NCBI GenBank assembly: GCA_934512155.1
Contig: CAKSWS010000002.1
Span: 1-64,000, forward strand
Direction: 5' to 3'
Source: an uncultured Eubacterium sp.
GTDB lineage: Bacteria > Bacillota > Clostridia > Oscillospirales > Acutalibacteraceae
Length of the DNA: 64,000 nt
The translations under genes and the position numbers were made by a program. Below, one piece after another: positions 57,598 through 64,000 of this stretch. Numbering within the stretch: position 1 is the stretch's first letter; the number at the start of each line of letters is the position of its first letter. Below the pieces are notes generated by a model. That model was given only the letters and a program-made list of their open reading frames with translations. It ran no database searches and was not told the DNA's origin.

Positions 57598-58363
57598 ATT
57601 ACAAAATATAACAAAACGTTTTAATGCCGGCACAGTAGATGAAACAACTGTTTTTGACAGTTTTAATTTTAAAGTGGAAAAGGGCGAATTTGTTTCTGTT
57701 ATCGGTTCAAACGGCAGCGGTAAAACAACGCTTTTAAACCTTATTTGCGGTTCTATGAAACCGGATGAAGGTAAAATTATTTTTAACGATAAAGATATTA
57801 CTTCTGTTTCTGAATTCAAGCGTGCAAAAATTATAGGCAGAGTATTTCAAAACCCCGCATTGGGAACTTGTGCAGATTTGTCAATTCTTGAAAATATGGC
57901 ACTTGCAGACAATAAAAACAAACCTTTTGGATTAGGTAAATGCGTTAATAAGAAAAGAATAGATTATTATAAATCTTTGCTTGAACAGTGTAATATGGGG
58001 CTGGAAAACAGAATGGGTACTTTAGCCGGCACATTATCCGGCGGGCAAAGGCAGGCACTTGCCCTTGTTATTGCCAATATGACGGATATAGAGCTGCTTA
58101 TTCTTGATGAGCATATTGCCGCACTTGACCCTAAATCATCGGAAATAGTTATGGATTTAACAAAAAAGCTTGTTGAAAAAAATCAAATTACAACAATGAT
58201 GGTTACTCACAATCTTCGTTTTGCATGTGAATACGGAACCAGACTTGTTATGATGCATGAGGGCAACCCCCGTCTTGACATTAAAGGCGAGGAAAAGAAA
58301 AATGCGGCAGTTGAAGATTTGCTTAAAATCTTTGATGAAATAAGTATTGAAAAAGGCAATTAA
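57590..58363 (+). CDS. ABC transporter ATP-binding protein (TrpZ-like)
   Basis: A 257-residue ATPase. Walker A GSNGSGKTT is at 39-47, the Q loop is in RVFQNPALGTCADLSILEN, the signature is LSGGQRQ, and Walker B is LLILDEHIAALDP with the DEH variant. It powers the permease encoded upstream. ATG 57590 after AAAGGAGAGAG is chosen instead of the longer frame from 57527. Perfect terminator downstream. Confidence 0.9.
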   Translation: MLELQNITKRFNAGTVDETTVFDSFNFKVEKGEFVSVIGSNGSGKTTLLNLICGSMKPDEGKIIFNDKDITSVSEFKRAKIIGRVFQNPALGTCADLSILENMALADNKNKPFGLGKCVNKKRIDYYKSLLEQCNMGLENRMGTLAGTLSGGQRQALALVIANMTDIELLILDEHIAALDPKSSEIVMDLTKKLVEKNQITTMMVTHNLRFACEYGTRLVMMHEGNPRLDIKGEEKKNAAVEDLLKIFDEISIEKGN

Positions 58364-58368
58364 TTTTA

Positions 58369-58406
58369 AATCCCGTTAATACAAAGGTGTTAACGGGATT
58401 TTTTAT
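58369..58406 (+). terminator. Terminator of the TrpXYZ-like operon
   Basis: Perfect 11-bp stem AATCCCGTTAA (58369-58379) / TTAACGGGATT (58390-58400) with a 10-base loop, followed by a T run. Confidence 0.9.
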
Positions 58407-58508
58407 TGTTGCACAAAAAGTTGGGTGAAAAATTATTTATTGTGTATATAGATTAATACCGGAATTTGAAATATAATTAACATATATATTGTTTTCGGAG
58501 GGTTGATT

Positions 58509-60407
58509 ATGGTTAAAATTACGCCAAACACAACTTTAAAAGAAGCCATGGCAAATCCAATGGCAAAAGATGTTATTGAAAAATTAATGCTTGCATTAAG
58601 ACTTCCTGCTGATGCTGCGGAAACAGGCATTTTGGGTAAAGCTAAGTTTAAAACCCTTACCACTCTTTCTTTTGGATTGTTGGATGCAAAAACAGTTCAA
58701 ACGGTTTGCGATATGCTTAATTTGGAAAAAAACGAGCTTCTTACAGACGAAGGCGTTTTAGAAAAGAAATGGTGGAAAGAGGCTGTAATTTACCAAATTT
58801 ATCCACGTTCGTTTTACGACAGTAACGGTGATGGAATCGGCGATTTAAACGGCATTACCGAAAAACTTGATTATCTTAAAGATTTGGGTGTAACGGCTAT
58901 TTGGTGTTCACCGTTTTATGATTCACCAAACGACGATAACGGTTATGATATTCGTGATTATCAAAAAATAATGGCTGAATTCGGCACTATGGAAGATTTT
59001 GATAATTTGCTTGCCGAAATTCATAAAAGAGATATGAAACTTATTGTGGATTTGGTTGTAAATCACACAAGTGATGAACATTTTTGGTTTCAAGAGGCAT
59101 TGAAGTCAAAGGATAATCCTTATCACGATTATTACATATGGCAGGATGCTACCGACAAGGGGATTACGCCTCCAAACAACTGGCTGTCTCTTTTTAAAGG
59201 TCCTGCTTGGAATTATTATGATAATTTAAATCAGTGGGCAATGCATTTATTCAGCAAAAAGCAAATGGATTTGAATTGGGAAAACGAAAAAGTTCGCCAA
59301 AGTATTTATGAAATGATGATTTGGTGGCTTGATAAAGGCGTAGACGGCTTTAGAATGGATGTAATTAATTTCATCAGTAAAACTCCGGGCTATCCTCAGG
59401 CAAATGCGTTTTTAGGTTTACTTACAGGCTTTAAGGGGGCAGAGTATTATTTTTACGGTCCACGCTTGCACGAGTTTTTGCATGAAATGCGTGAAAAAAC
59501 ATTTGGAAATTATGATGTTTATACCGTTGGCGAATGTGGCGGCGCAGGCATTGAAATGGATAAAATGCTTACTGCCGATTATCGTAAAGAATTAGACACG
59601 GTGTTTAATTTTGACTTTTTAATTAACCAGGGTCATACAAATTATGATACTTATGATTACGATTTGTATAAAGTAATGCAAGAATTTGAAAAATTTCAAA
59701 CACGATATACGAATCATTGCTGGCCGGCTGTGTTCTTTGAAAACCACGACAATCCTCGTATTGTTTCAAAGGTTGACAAAACAGGTGCTTATCGAGAAGA
59801 AATTTCAAAAGTGTGTGCCTTAATTGAAATGACGCTTCGTGGTACGCCTTATATTTATCAAGGTCAGGAAATCTCAATGGGTAACGGCGATTTTGAATCC
59901 ATTGAACAAATGAACGATGTTGAAGCCGTTAATATTTATAAAGAATTGATTGAAAAAGGTAAAGATAAAGAAAAGGCGTTTAACCGTGTTAAAACAGGCA
60001 CACGTGATAATGCACGCACACCTGTGCAGTGGGAAGATAACGAAAATGCCGGCTTTACCACAGGCACTCCTTGGCTTAAAATTACAGGCGATTACAGAAA
60101 GTATAATGTTAAAGATTCTGTTAACAGAGCAGACAGTGTTTATAATTTCTATAAAAAAGTAATTGCTTTAAGAAAATCAACGCCGGCTTTGGTTTACGGC
60201 AGTTTTGAACGAAAAGCGGCAAAAGCTCCTTTGTTTTGTTATTTCAGAGAATATGAGGGTGAAAAATATTATATAGAACTTAACTTGGGTAAAAAATCAG
60301 TTGAAAGACCAAGCAACGCCGGTTGTTATGAACTTGTTGCTTCAACCTATGGTAAAACAACAGATAAGCTTCGTCCTTTTGAGGGCAATTTGTACAAAGT
60401 TAAATAA
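58509..60407 (+). CDS. GH13 alpha-glucosidase (oligo-1,6-glucosidase-like) with N-terminal helical domain
   Basis: A 632-residue enzyme. From about residue 90 it is a standard GH13 subfamily 31-like protein: AVIYQIYPRSFYDSNGDGIGDLNGI, VVNHTSDEH, nucleophile Asp284 (FRMDVI), acid/base Glu342 (VGECGG) and Asp414 (ENHDNPR). It should split alpha-1,6 or alpha-1,4 glucosides in the cytoplasm. The first 85 residues are an extra all-helical module (KITPNTTLKEAMANPMAKDV..., ...VQTVCDMLN) not found in classic members. I recall related PxAKxVLEK modules in other clostridial glycosidases. ATG 58509 follows GGAGGG. Only a lone TATAAT (58472-58477) marks a promoter. Confidence 0.88.
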   Translation: MVKITPNTTLKEAMANPMAKDVIEKLMLALRLPADAAETGILGKAKFKTLTTLSFGLLDAKTVQTVCDMLNLEKNELLTDEGVLEKKWWKEAVIYQIYPRSFYDSNGDGIGDLNGITEKLDYLKDLGVTAIWCSPFYDSPNDDNGYDIRDYQKIMAEFGTMEDFDNLLAEIHKRDMKLIVDLVVNHTSDEHFWFQEALKSKDNPYHDYYIWQDATDKGITPPNNWLSLFKGPAWNYYDNLNQWAMHLFSKKQMDLNWENEKVRQSIYEMMIWWLDKGVDGFRMDVINFISKTPGYPQANAFLGLLTGFKGAEYYFYGPRLHEFLHEMREKTFGNYDVYTVGECGGAGIEMDKMLTADYRKELDTVFNFDFLINQGHTNYDTYDYDLYKVMQEFEKFQTRYTNHCWPAVFFENHDNPRIVSKVDKTGAYREEISKVCALIEMTLRGTPYIYQGQEISMGNGDFESIEQMNDVEAVNIYKELIEKGKDKEKAFNRVKTGTRDNARTPVQWEDNENAGFTTGTPWLKITGDYRKYNVKDSVNRADSVYNFYKKVIALRKSTPALVYGSFERKAAKAPLFCYFREYEGEKYYIELNLGKKSVERPSNAGCYELVASTYGKTTDKLRPFEGNLYKVK

Positions 60408-60412
60408 AATTC

Positions 60413-60441
60413 TTGACATAATATAATTTATATATTATATT
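60413..60441 (+). promoter_or_regulatory. Promoter of the rimP-nusA-infB operon
   Basis: Perfect TTGACA (60413-60418), 17-base spacer, TATATT (60436-60441), starting 5 bases after the GH13 stop codon. No terminator lies between, so some read-through is possible. Confidence 0.75.
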
Positions 60442-60466
60442 ATTAGCGTAAGATATGTTAGAAAGT

Positions 60467-60490
60467 GAGAGTGGCTGAAAGGCCGCTCTC
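60467..60490 (+). promoter_or_regulatory. Leader hairpin of rimP
   Basis: A 9-bp stem GAGAGTGGC (60467-60475) / GCCGCTCTC (60482-60490) with one G-U pair and a 6-base loop, 10 bases before the AAGGAGG. Similar short GC-rich hairpins precede rimP in other Clostridia as I recall. There is no T-tract, so it is not a terminator. Confidence 0.5.
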
Positions 60491-60516
60491 ATATTATTGT
60501 AAGGAGGTTTTTTGTT

Positions 60517-60996
60517 ATGGCAGGCAAAAACACAGTTGAAAAAATAGAAGAAATTGTTAAGCCTTATGCCGAAAACCTTTCCCTTTCTATTTGGGACATT
60601 ACTTTTAAAAAAGAGGGCACAGATTGGTATCTTCGCATTTTTATTGATAAAGACGGCGGCGTTTCCATTGATGATTGCGTTGATTTAACTCACGCTATTA
60701 CTAAGCCTATTGATGAGGCAGACCCTATTTCACAAAGCTATATGCTTGAGGTTTGCTCTCCCGGTGTTGAAAGAGAATTGAAAAAAGATTGGCATTTTGA
60801 AAAATATGTGGGTTCAAAGGTTATGGTAAGAACAATTCGCCCTATAGATAATGTTAGGGATTTTAATGGTGTGCTTACTTCATATAATAACGGCGAGCTT
60901 ACTGTAAAATTACAGGATGAAAATAAAATCACTCTTAACAAAAAGGAAACTTCATATGTTAAGCTTGATGATTTTGACATAAATGATTTTAATTAA
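60517..60996 (+). CDS. rimP: Ribosome maturation factor RimP
   Basis: A 159-residue 30S assembly factor. The N-terminal alpha/beta domain has WYLRIFIDKDGGVSIDDCVDLT and VCSPGVERELKK; the C-terminal SH3-like barrel follows (about 85-155). It is the usual first gene of the nusA-infB operon. A very strong AAGGAGG precedes the ATG at 60517. Confidence 0.95.
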   Translation: MAGKNTVEKIEEIVKPYAENLSLSIWDITFKKEGTDWYLRIFIDKDGGVSIDDCVDLTHAITKPIDEADPISQSYMLEVCSPGVERELKKDWHFEKYVGSKVMVRTIRPIDNVRDFNGVLTSYNNGELTVKLQDENKITLNKKETSYVKLDDFDINDFN

Positions 60997-61024
60997 ATTT
61001 ACTTAAGAAAGGTTGATAGGAAAA

Positions 61025-62083
61025 ATGAGCAAAGAATTTTTTGAAGCAGTAAAAATGCTTGAAAGTGAAAAAGGCATTTCGGCAGATTATCTTTATGAAA
61101 AAATCGCCGGTGCAATTATCGTTGCCGCAAAGCATGATTTTAACGGCAAAGATATTGTTCATTGCGATATAGACCCTGAAAAAGAAAAAATTAAGGTTTA
61201 TGCACGCAAAAATGTTGTTGAAGAAATTGAAGACCCTGATACAGATTTAACTCTTGAAGAGGCACAGGCTATCCGTAAAAGCGCAAAAGTGGGTAAAACC
61301 ATTGATATTCCTATTAAAACAAAGGATTTGGGCAGAATTGTGGCTCAAACGGCAAAGCATGTTCTTCGCCAGGGAATAAGAGAAGCCGAAAGAGGAAAGC
61401 AACTTCAGGAATTTCAAAGTAAAAATCAAGAGCTTGTTACTGCAAAGGTTACACGTGTTGACCCTATTACAGGCAATGCAACTGTTGAAATCGGCAAAAC
61501 AACAGCTATTCTTCCGAAATCAGAGCAGGTTCCGGGTGAAGAACTTGTTGCAGATATGCAGGTTAAAATATTTGTTGTTGATGTTCGTGAAGGCGGTAAA
61601 GGTCCTAAGATTATGATTTCACGCACACATCCGGGTCTTGTAAGAAGACTTTTTGAAACAGAAGTTCCTGAAATTTATGACGGAACTATTGAAATTAAAT
61701 CTGTTTCAAGGGAAGCAGGATCAAGAACAAAAATCGCTGTTTTCAGCAAGGATGAAGATGTGGATGCCGTGGGTGCTTGTATCGGTCCGAAAGGTCAGCG
61801 TGTTACAAATATTGTTGAAGCTTTGGGCGGTGAAAAAATTGACATTGTGGAATACAGTGAAGATAACGCAAAATTCATCGCAGCAGCACTTGCTCCTTCC
61901 GATGTTTGCGAGGTTGAAATTCTTGATGAAACAGAAAAATGCTGCCGTGCAACCGTTCCGGATGATCAATTAAGCCTTGCAATCGGCAATAAAGGTCAAA
62001 ATGTTCGCCTTGCTGCAAAACTTACCGGTTGGAAAATAGATATTAAACCGGAATCGGGATTTTACGAAGGTTCGGAAGAATAA
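61025..62083 (+). CDS. nusA: Transcription termination/antitermination protein NusA
   Basis: A 352-residue RNA polymerase-binding factor. An N-terminal polymerase-contact domain (1-120) is followed by S1 (about 130-200), KH1 with IGPKGQRVTNIVEALGGEKID, and KH2 with AIGNKGQNVRLAAKLTGWKIDI. It lacks the C-terminal acidic repeats of E. coli NusA, as is normal in Firmicutes. ATG 61025 is used; TTG 61013 directly abuts an AAAGG and is unlikely. Confidence 0.95.
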   Translation: MSKEFFEAVKMLESEKGISADYLYEKIAGAIIVAAKHDFNGKDIVHCDIDPEKEKIKVYARKNVVEEIEDPDTDLTLEEAQAIRKSAKVGKTIDIPIKTKDLGRIVAQTAKHVLRQGIREAERGKQLQEFQSKNQELVTAKVTRVDPITGNATVEIGKTTAILPKSEQVPGEELVADMQVKIFVVDVREGGKGPKIMISRTHPGLVRRLFETEVPEIYDGTIEIKSVSREAGSRTKIAVFSKDEDVDAVGACIGPKGQRVTNIVEALGGEKIDIVEYSEDNAKFIAAALAPSDVCEVEILDETEKCCRATVPDDQLSLAIGNKGQNVRLAAKLTGWKIDIKPESGFYEGSEE

Positions 62084-62102
62084 TTTTTAAGGAATGATAC
62101 CA

Positions 62103-62366
62103 ATGAAAACCAAACGTGAAGCAAAGCGTATGTGTACCGGCTGCGGTGAAATGTTTGACAAAAGAACGCTTATCAGGGTTGTAAAAAGCCCGGAGGGTGA
62201 AGTAAGTCTTGATTTAACCGGCAAAAAAAACGGCAGGGGCGCTTATGTTTGCAATAATATTGAATGCTTAAAAAAAGCAAGAAAGAAAAAAGCGTTTGAA
62301 CGTGCATTTTCTATGAAAATAGAAGATGAAGTATATAATAAAATGGAAGAAGAAATAAGCAAATGA
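62103..62366 (+). CDS. ylxR: YlxR family RNA-binding protein
   Basis: An 87-residue basic protein (DUF448). RMCTGCGEMFDKRTLIRVV and GRGAYVC are the family motifs, with the two CxxC-like cysteines retained. In Bacillus, YlxR has been linked to RNase P and to gene-expression control. ATG 62103 lies 9 bases after AAGGA, whereas 62094 abuts it. It overlaps ylxQ by 4 bases. Confidence 0.9.
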   Translation: MKTKREAKRMCTGCGEMFDKRTLIRVVKSPEGEVSLDLTGKKNGRGAYVCNNIECLKKARKKKAFERAFSMKIEDEVYNKMEEEISK

Positions 62367-62689
62367 ATAAGGAAAAAACTCTTTCAATGCTTGGTTTGGC
62401 ACGCCGTGCTGGCAAGCTTGCCATGGGGCATGACGCTGCCGTAAATTCATTAATTTCAAAAAAATCAAGGCTTCTTGTTTTTGCCGGTGATGTTTCGCCC
62501 CGTTTAGTAGGCGAGTTTGAGCATTTAATTGAAAAAAAGTATTTAAAGGTTAAACTGCTTAAAACAAATATTTTAATTTCCGAAATTCATTTTGCTTGCG
62601 GTTATAAGGCAGGCGTCATTTCTGTTGAAGATGAAAATTTCGGCAAAAAAATAATTTCTCTTTCAGAAGAAAACAAAGATAATAATTAA
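62363..62689 (+). CDS. ylxQ: L7Ae-family ribosomal-like protein YlxQ
   Basis: A 108-residue L7Ae/L30e-fold protein: LGLARRAGKLAMGHDAAVNSL, LLVFAGDVSPR and a C-terminal GYKAGVISVED. It is predicted to bind kink-turn RNA. It begins within the ylxR stop (ATGA overlap) and precedes infB by 24 bases. Confidence 0.9.
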   Translation: MNKEKTLSMLGLARRAGKLAMGHDAAVNSLISKKSRLLVFAGDVSPRLVGEFEHLIEKKYLKVKLLKTNILISEIHFACGYKAGVISVEDENFGKKIISLSEENKDNN

Positions 62690-62713
62690 GATAAATAAGG
62701 AGGAACTGCATAT

Positions 62714-64000
62714 ATGGTAATTAAGGTAAAAGTCTCCGATGTGGCAAAGGATTTTGGCAAATCAAACAAAGAAATGATTGATATTTTAAGCACGATTTGC
62801 GACGGTCCGGCAAAAAAAGCATCTACGGTTCTTGAAGAAAATGAACTTAATATGCTTTTCGATAAATTAACTCTTGATAACAGCGTTAAAAATTTTGACA
62901 ATTATTTTAAAGCAGCAGGCAACAAAAAGCCCGCTCATAAGAAAGAAAAAGCAGAGGGCGCTAAAAAGTCAAATCCTCAAAAGGATAAAAAGCGTGAAAG
63001 CCAAGCCGCTATTCTTCAAATGGCAGAGCAGGCTGCAAAACGTGCAGAGGAAAAGGCAAAGAAAAAAGCAAGCCAGGCGCCACAGGCAAGAACAAAGGGC
63101 GAAGCTCGCCATGTTGACACAAGAGTTAATAATGTTGACCTTGAAAAATACAATCAAAAGTATGAAGATATTGCTCCAGCTTCATCAATGGGCGATTATC
63201 AGAAAAAGCAAAAGCTTAATCAAAAATCAAAGCAATACAGGAAGAAAAGACCGCAGGGTATGCACGCCCGTTCAAAGAAGGAAACAGAACAGCAGCGTCT
63301 TGCTCGTATTGCAGAACAAAGAAAGAAGCAGCAAATTAAAATTCAGGTTCCCGAAGAAATTACTGTTGGCGACCTTGCCGCTTTGCTTCGTATGACGGCA
63401 ACCGAAGTTATTAAAAAGCTTATGGTTTTGGGCGTTATGGCAACAGTTAATGAGGTTATTGATTATGATACTGCTGAAATTGTTGCAACAGAATTAGGCG
63501 CAAAGGTTGAAAAGCAGGTTGAAGTATCTATTGAAGAACAAATTATAGAAGAGGAAGTTGAAGACGATGAAAACGCAGTGGTAAGACCGCCTGTAGTTTG
63601 CGTTATGGGTCACGTTGACCATGGTAAAACTTCTATTCTTGACGCTATAAGAGATACAGATGTTACAGCTACCGAAGCCGGCGGAATTACTCAGGCAATC
63701 GGTGCTTATCAGGTAGATGTAAACGGCGAAAAAATCACTTTCCTTGATACTCCAGGTCATGCCGCTTTCACAGCAATGCGTGCAAGGGGTGCAATGGCAA
63801 CAGATATTGCTGTTCTTGTTGTTGCCGCAGATGATGGTATTATGCCGCAAACTATTGAAGCTATTAACCATGCAAAAGCCGCAGGTATTGATATTATTGT
63901 GGCAATTAATAAAATGGATAAAGATGGCGCAAACCCTGAAAGAATTATGGAACAGTTAACAGAGCAGGAACTTGTTCCGGAAGAATGGGGCGGCGATGTT
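62714..64000 (+). CDS. infB: Translation initiation factor IF-2 (N-terminal part, truncated by the window)
   Basis: 429 codons are present and open to the edge. ATG 62714 follows AAGGAGG. The first 55 residues form an IF2N-like helix set ([19 protein letters not shown]). A Lys/Ala/Gln-rich linker runs to about 215, then a second IF2N domain ([25 protein letters not shown]). The GTPase domain has G1 GHVDHGKTS near 299, G2 [11 protein letters not shown]3 DTPGHAAF and G4 NKMD. It loads initiator fMet-tRNA on the 30S subunit. Confidence 0.96.
   Translation, partial: MVIKVKVSDVAKDFGKSNKEMIDILSTICDGPAKKASTVLEENELNMLFDKLTLDNSVKNFDNYFKAAGNKKPAHKKEKAEGAKKSNPQKDKKRESQAAILQMAEQAAKRAEEKAKKKASQAPQARTKGEARHVDTRVNNVDLEKYNQKYEDIAPASSMGDYQKKQKLNQKSKQYRKKRPQGMHARSKKETEQQRLARIAEQRKKQQIKIQVPEEITVGDLAALLRMTATEVIKKLMVLGVMATVNEVIDYDTAEIVATELGAKVEKQVEVSIEEQIIEEEVEDDENAVVRPPVVCVMGHVDHGKTSILDAIRDTDVTATEAGGITQAIGAYQVDVNGEKITFLDTPGHAAFTAMRARGAMATDIAVLVVAADDGIMPQTIEAINHAKAAGIDIIVAINKMDKDGANPERIMEQLTEQELVPEEWGGDV

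Noticed and set aside
62874..63395. Plus-strand frame of 173 codons rich in Lys/Arg/Gln at the start of infB
   Set aside because: It is an out-of-frame reading of the IF-2 linker; the true IF-2 frame starts at 62714 with AAGGAGG and carries the GTPase motifs.

Overview
The window is a dense, AT-rich (low-GC) bacterial chromosome segment. Strong purine-rich ribosome-binding sites, SepF and DivIVA, a YtrA-type GntR regulator, the miaB-ricA-mutS-mutL-miaA cluster and the rimP-nusA-ylxR-ylxQ-infB operon all point to a Gram-positive Clostridia-type Firmicute. The polysaccharide-active enzymes and the palindromic intergenic units at the left edge suggest a gut Oscillospiraceae/Ruminococcaceae-like organism, but that placement is inference. 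I see no rRNA, tRNA, CRISPR array, prophage or insertion sequence.

Layout. 1-3.2 kb: palindromic repeat units, a COG2509-type flavoprotein (minus strand) and a divergent GH28-type pectinase-fold enzyme. 3.3-9.4 kb: a tight aromatic amino acid operon, tyrA-aroB-aroA-aroC-pheA, followed by a TVP38/DedA membrane protein. 9.5-14.4 kb: galactokinase, a lipid-kinase-like protein and a membrane-anchored GH39-like glycosidase with two beta-sandwich modules. 14.4-21.1 kb: a two-transporter ABC operon with an integral YtrA-family regulator and a YtrA-like operator at its promoter, resembling a rearranged Bacillus ytr cell-wall-stress operon with an added three-Ig surface protein. 21.1-23.3 kb: a hidden 44-residue membrane peptide gene and an oadG-oadB pair for a sodium-pumping decarboxylase whose alpha and biotin subunits are not here. 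23.4-28.0 kb: pcrA, a cysteine-rich protein of unknown function, and malQ. 28.2-45.5 kb: a nearly uninterrupted run of same-strand genes for tRNA modification, mismatch repair, cell division and lipoprotein processing (miaB to nfo). 45.6-50.2 kb: vitamin B6 salvage (ECF S component and kinase), a YdcF-like protein and a bacterial tyrosine-kinase module (cpsC-cpsD-cpsB). 50.3-60.4 kb: a GH63-like glycosidase, a membrane-anchored phosphoesterase, a GtrA-like protein, a TrpXYZ-like ABC importer and a GH13 alpha-glucosidase. 60.4-64 kb: the rimP-nusA-ylxR-ylxQ-infB operon, with infB cut by the window edge.

How the genes work together. The aro block converts DAHP-derived precursors to chorismate (aroB, aroA, aroC) and then to prephenate, phenylpyruvate and hydroxyphenylpyruvate (pheA, tyrA); the aroQ/D, aroE and aroK steps and the Trp branch must lie elsewhere. 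GH28, GH39-like, GH63-like, GH13 and GH77 enzymes with galactokinase fit a plant- or host-glycan lifestyle. The miaB-nfo block joins RNA modification, DNA repair and septum placement, with the usual ylmG and ylmH genes missing between sepF and divIVA.

Most of the window is ordinary housekeeping sequence. The strongest candidates for something less described are the ytr-like operon with its surface protein, the hairpin that buries the ribosome-binding site of the cysteine-rich protein gene, and the 44-residue gene at 21.3 kb. Start codons were re-chosen by ribosome-binding-site spacing wherever the longest open frame looked too long.
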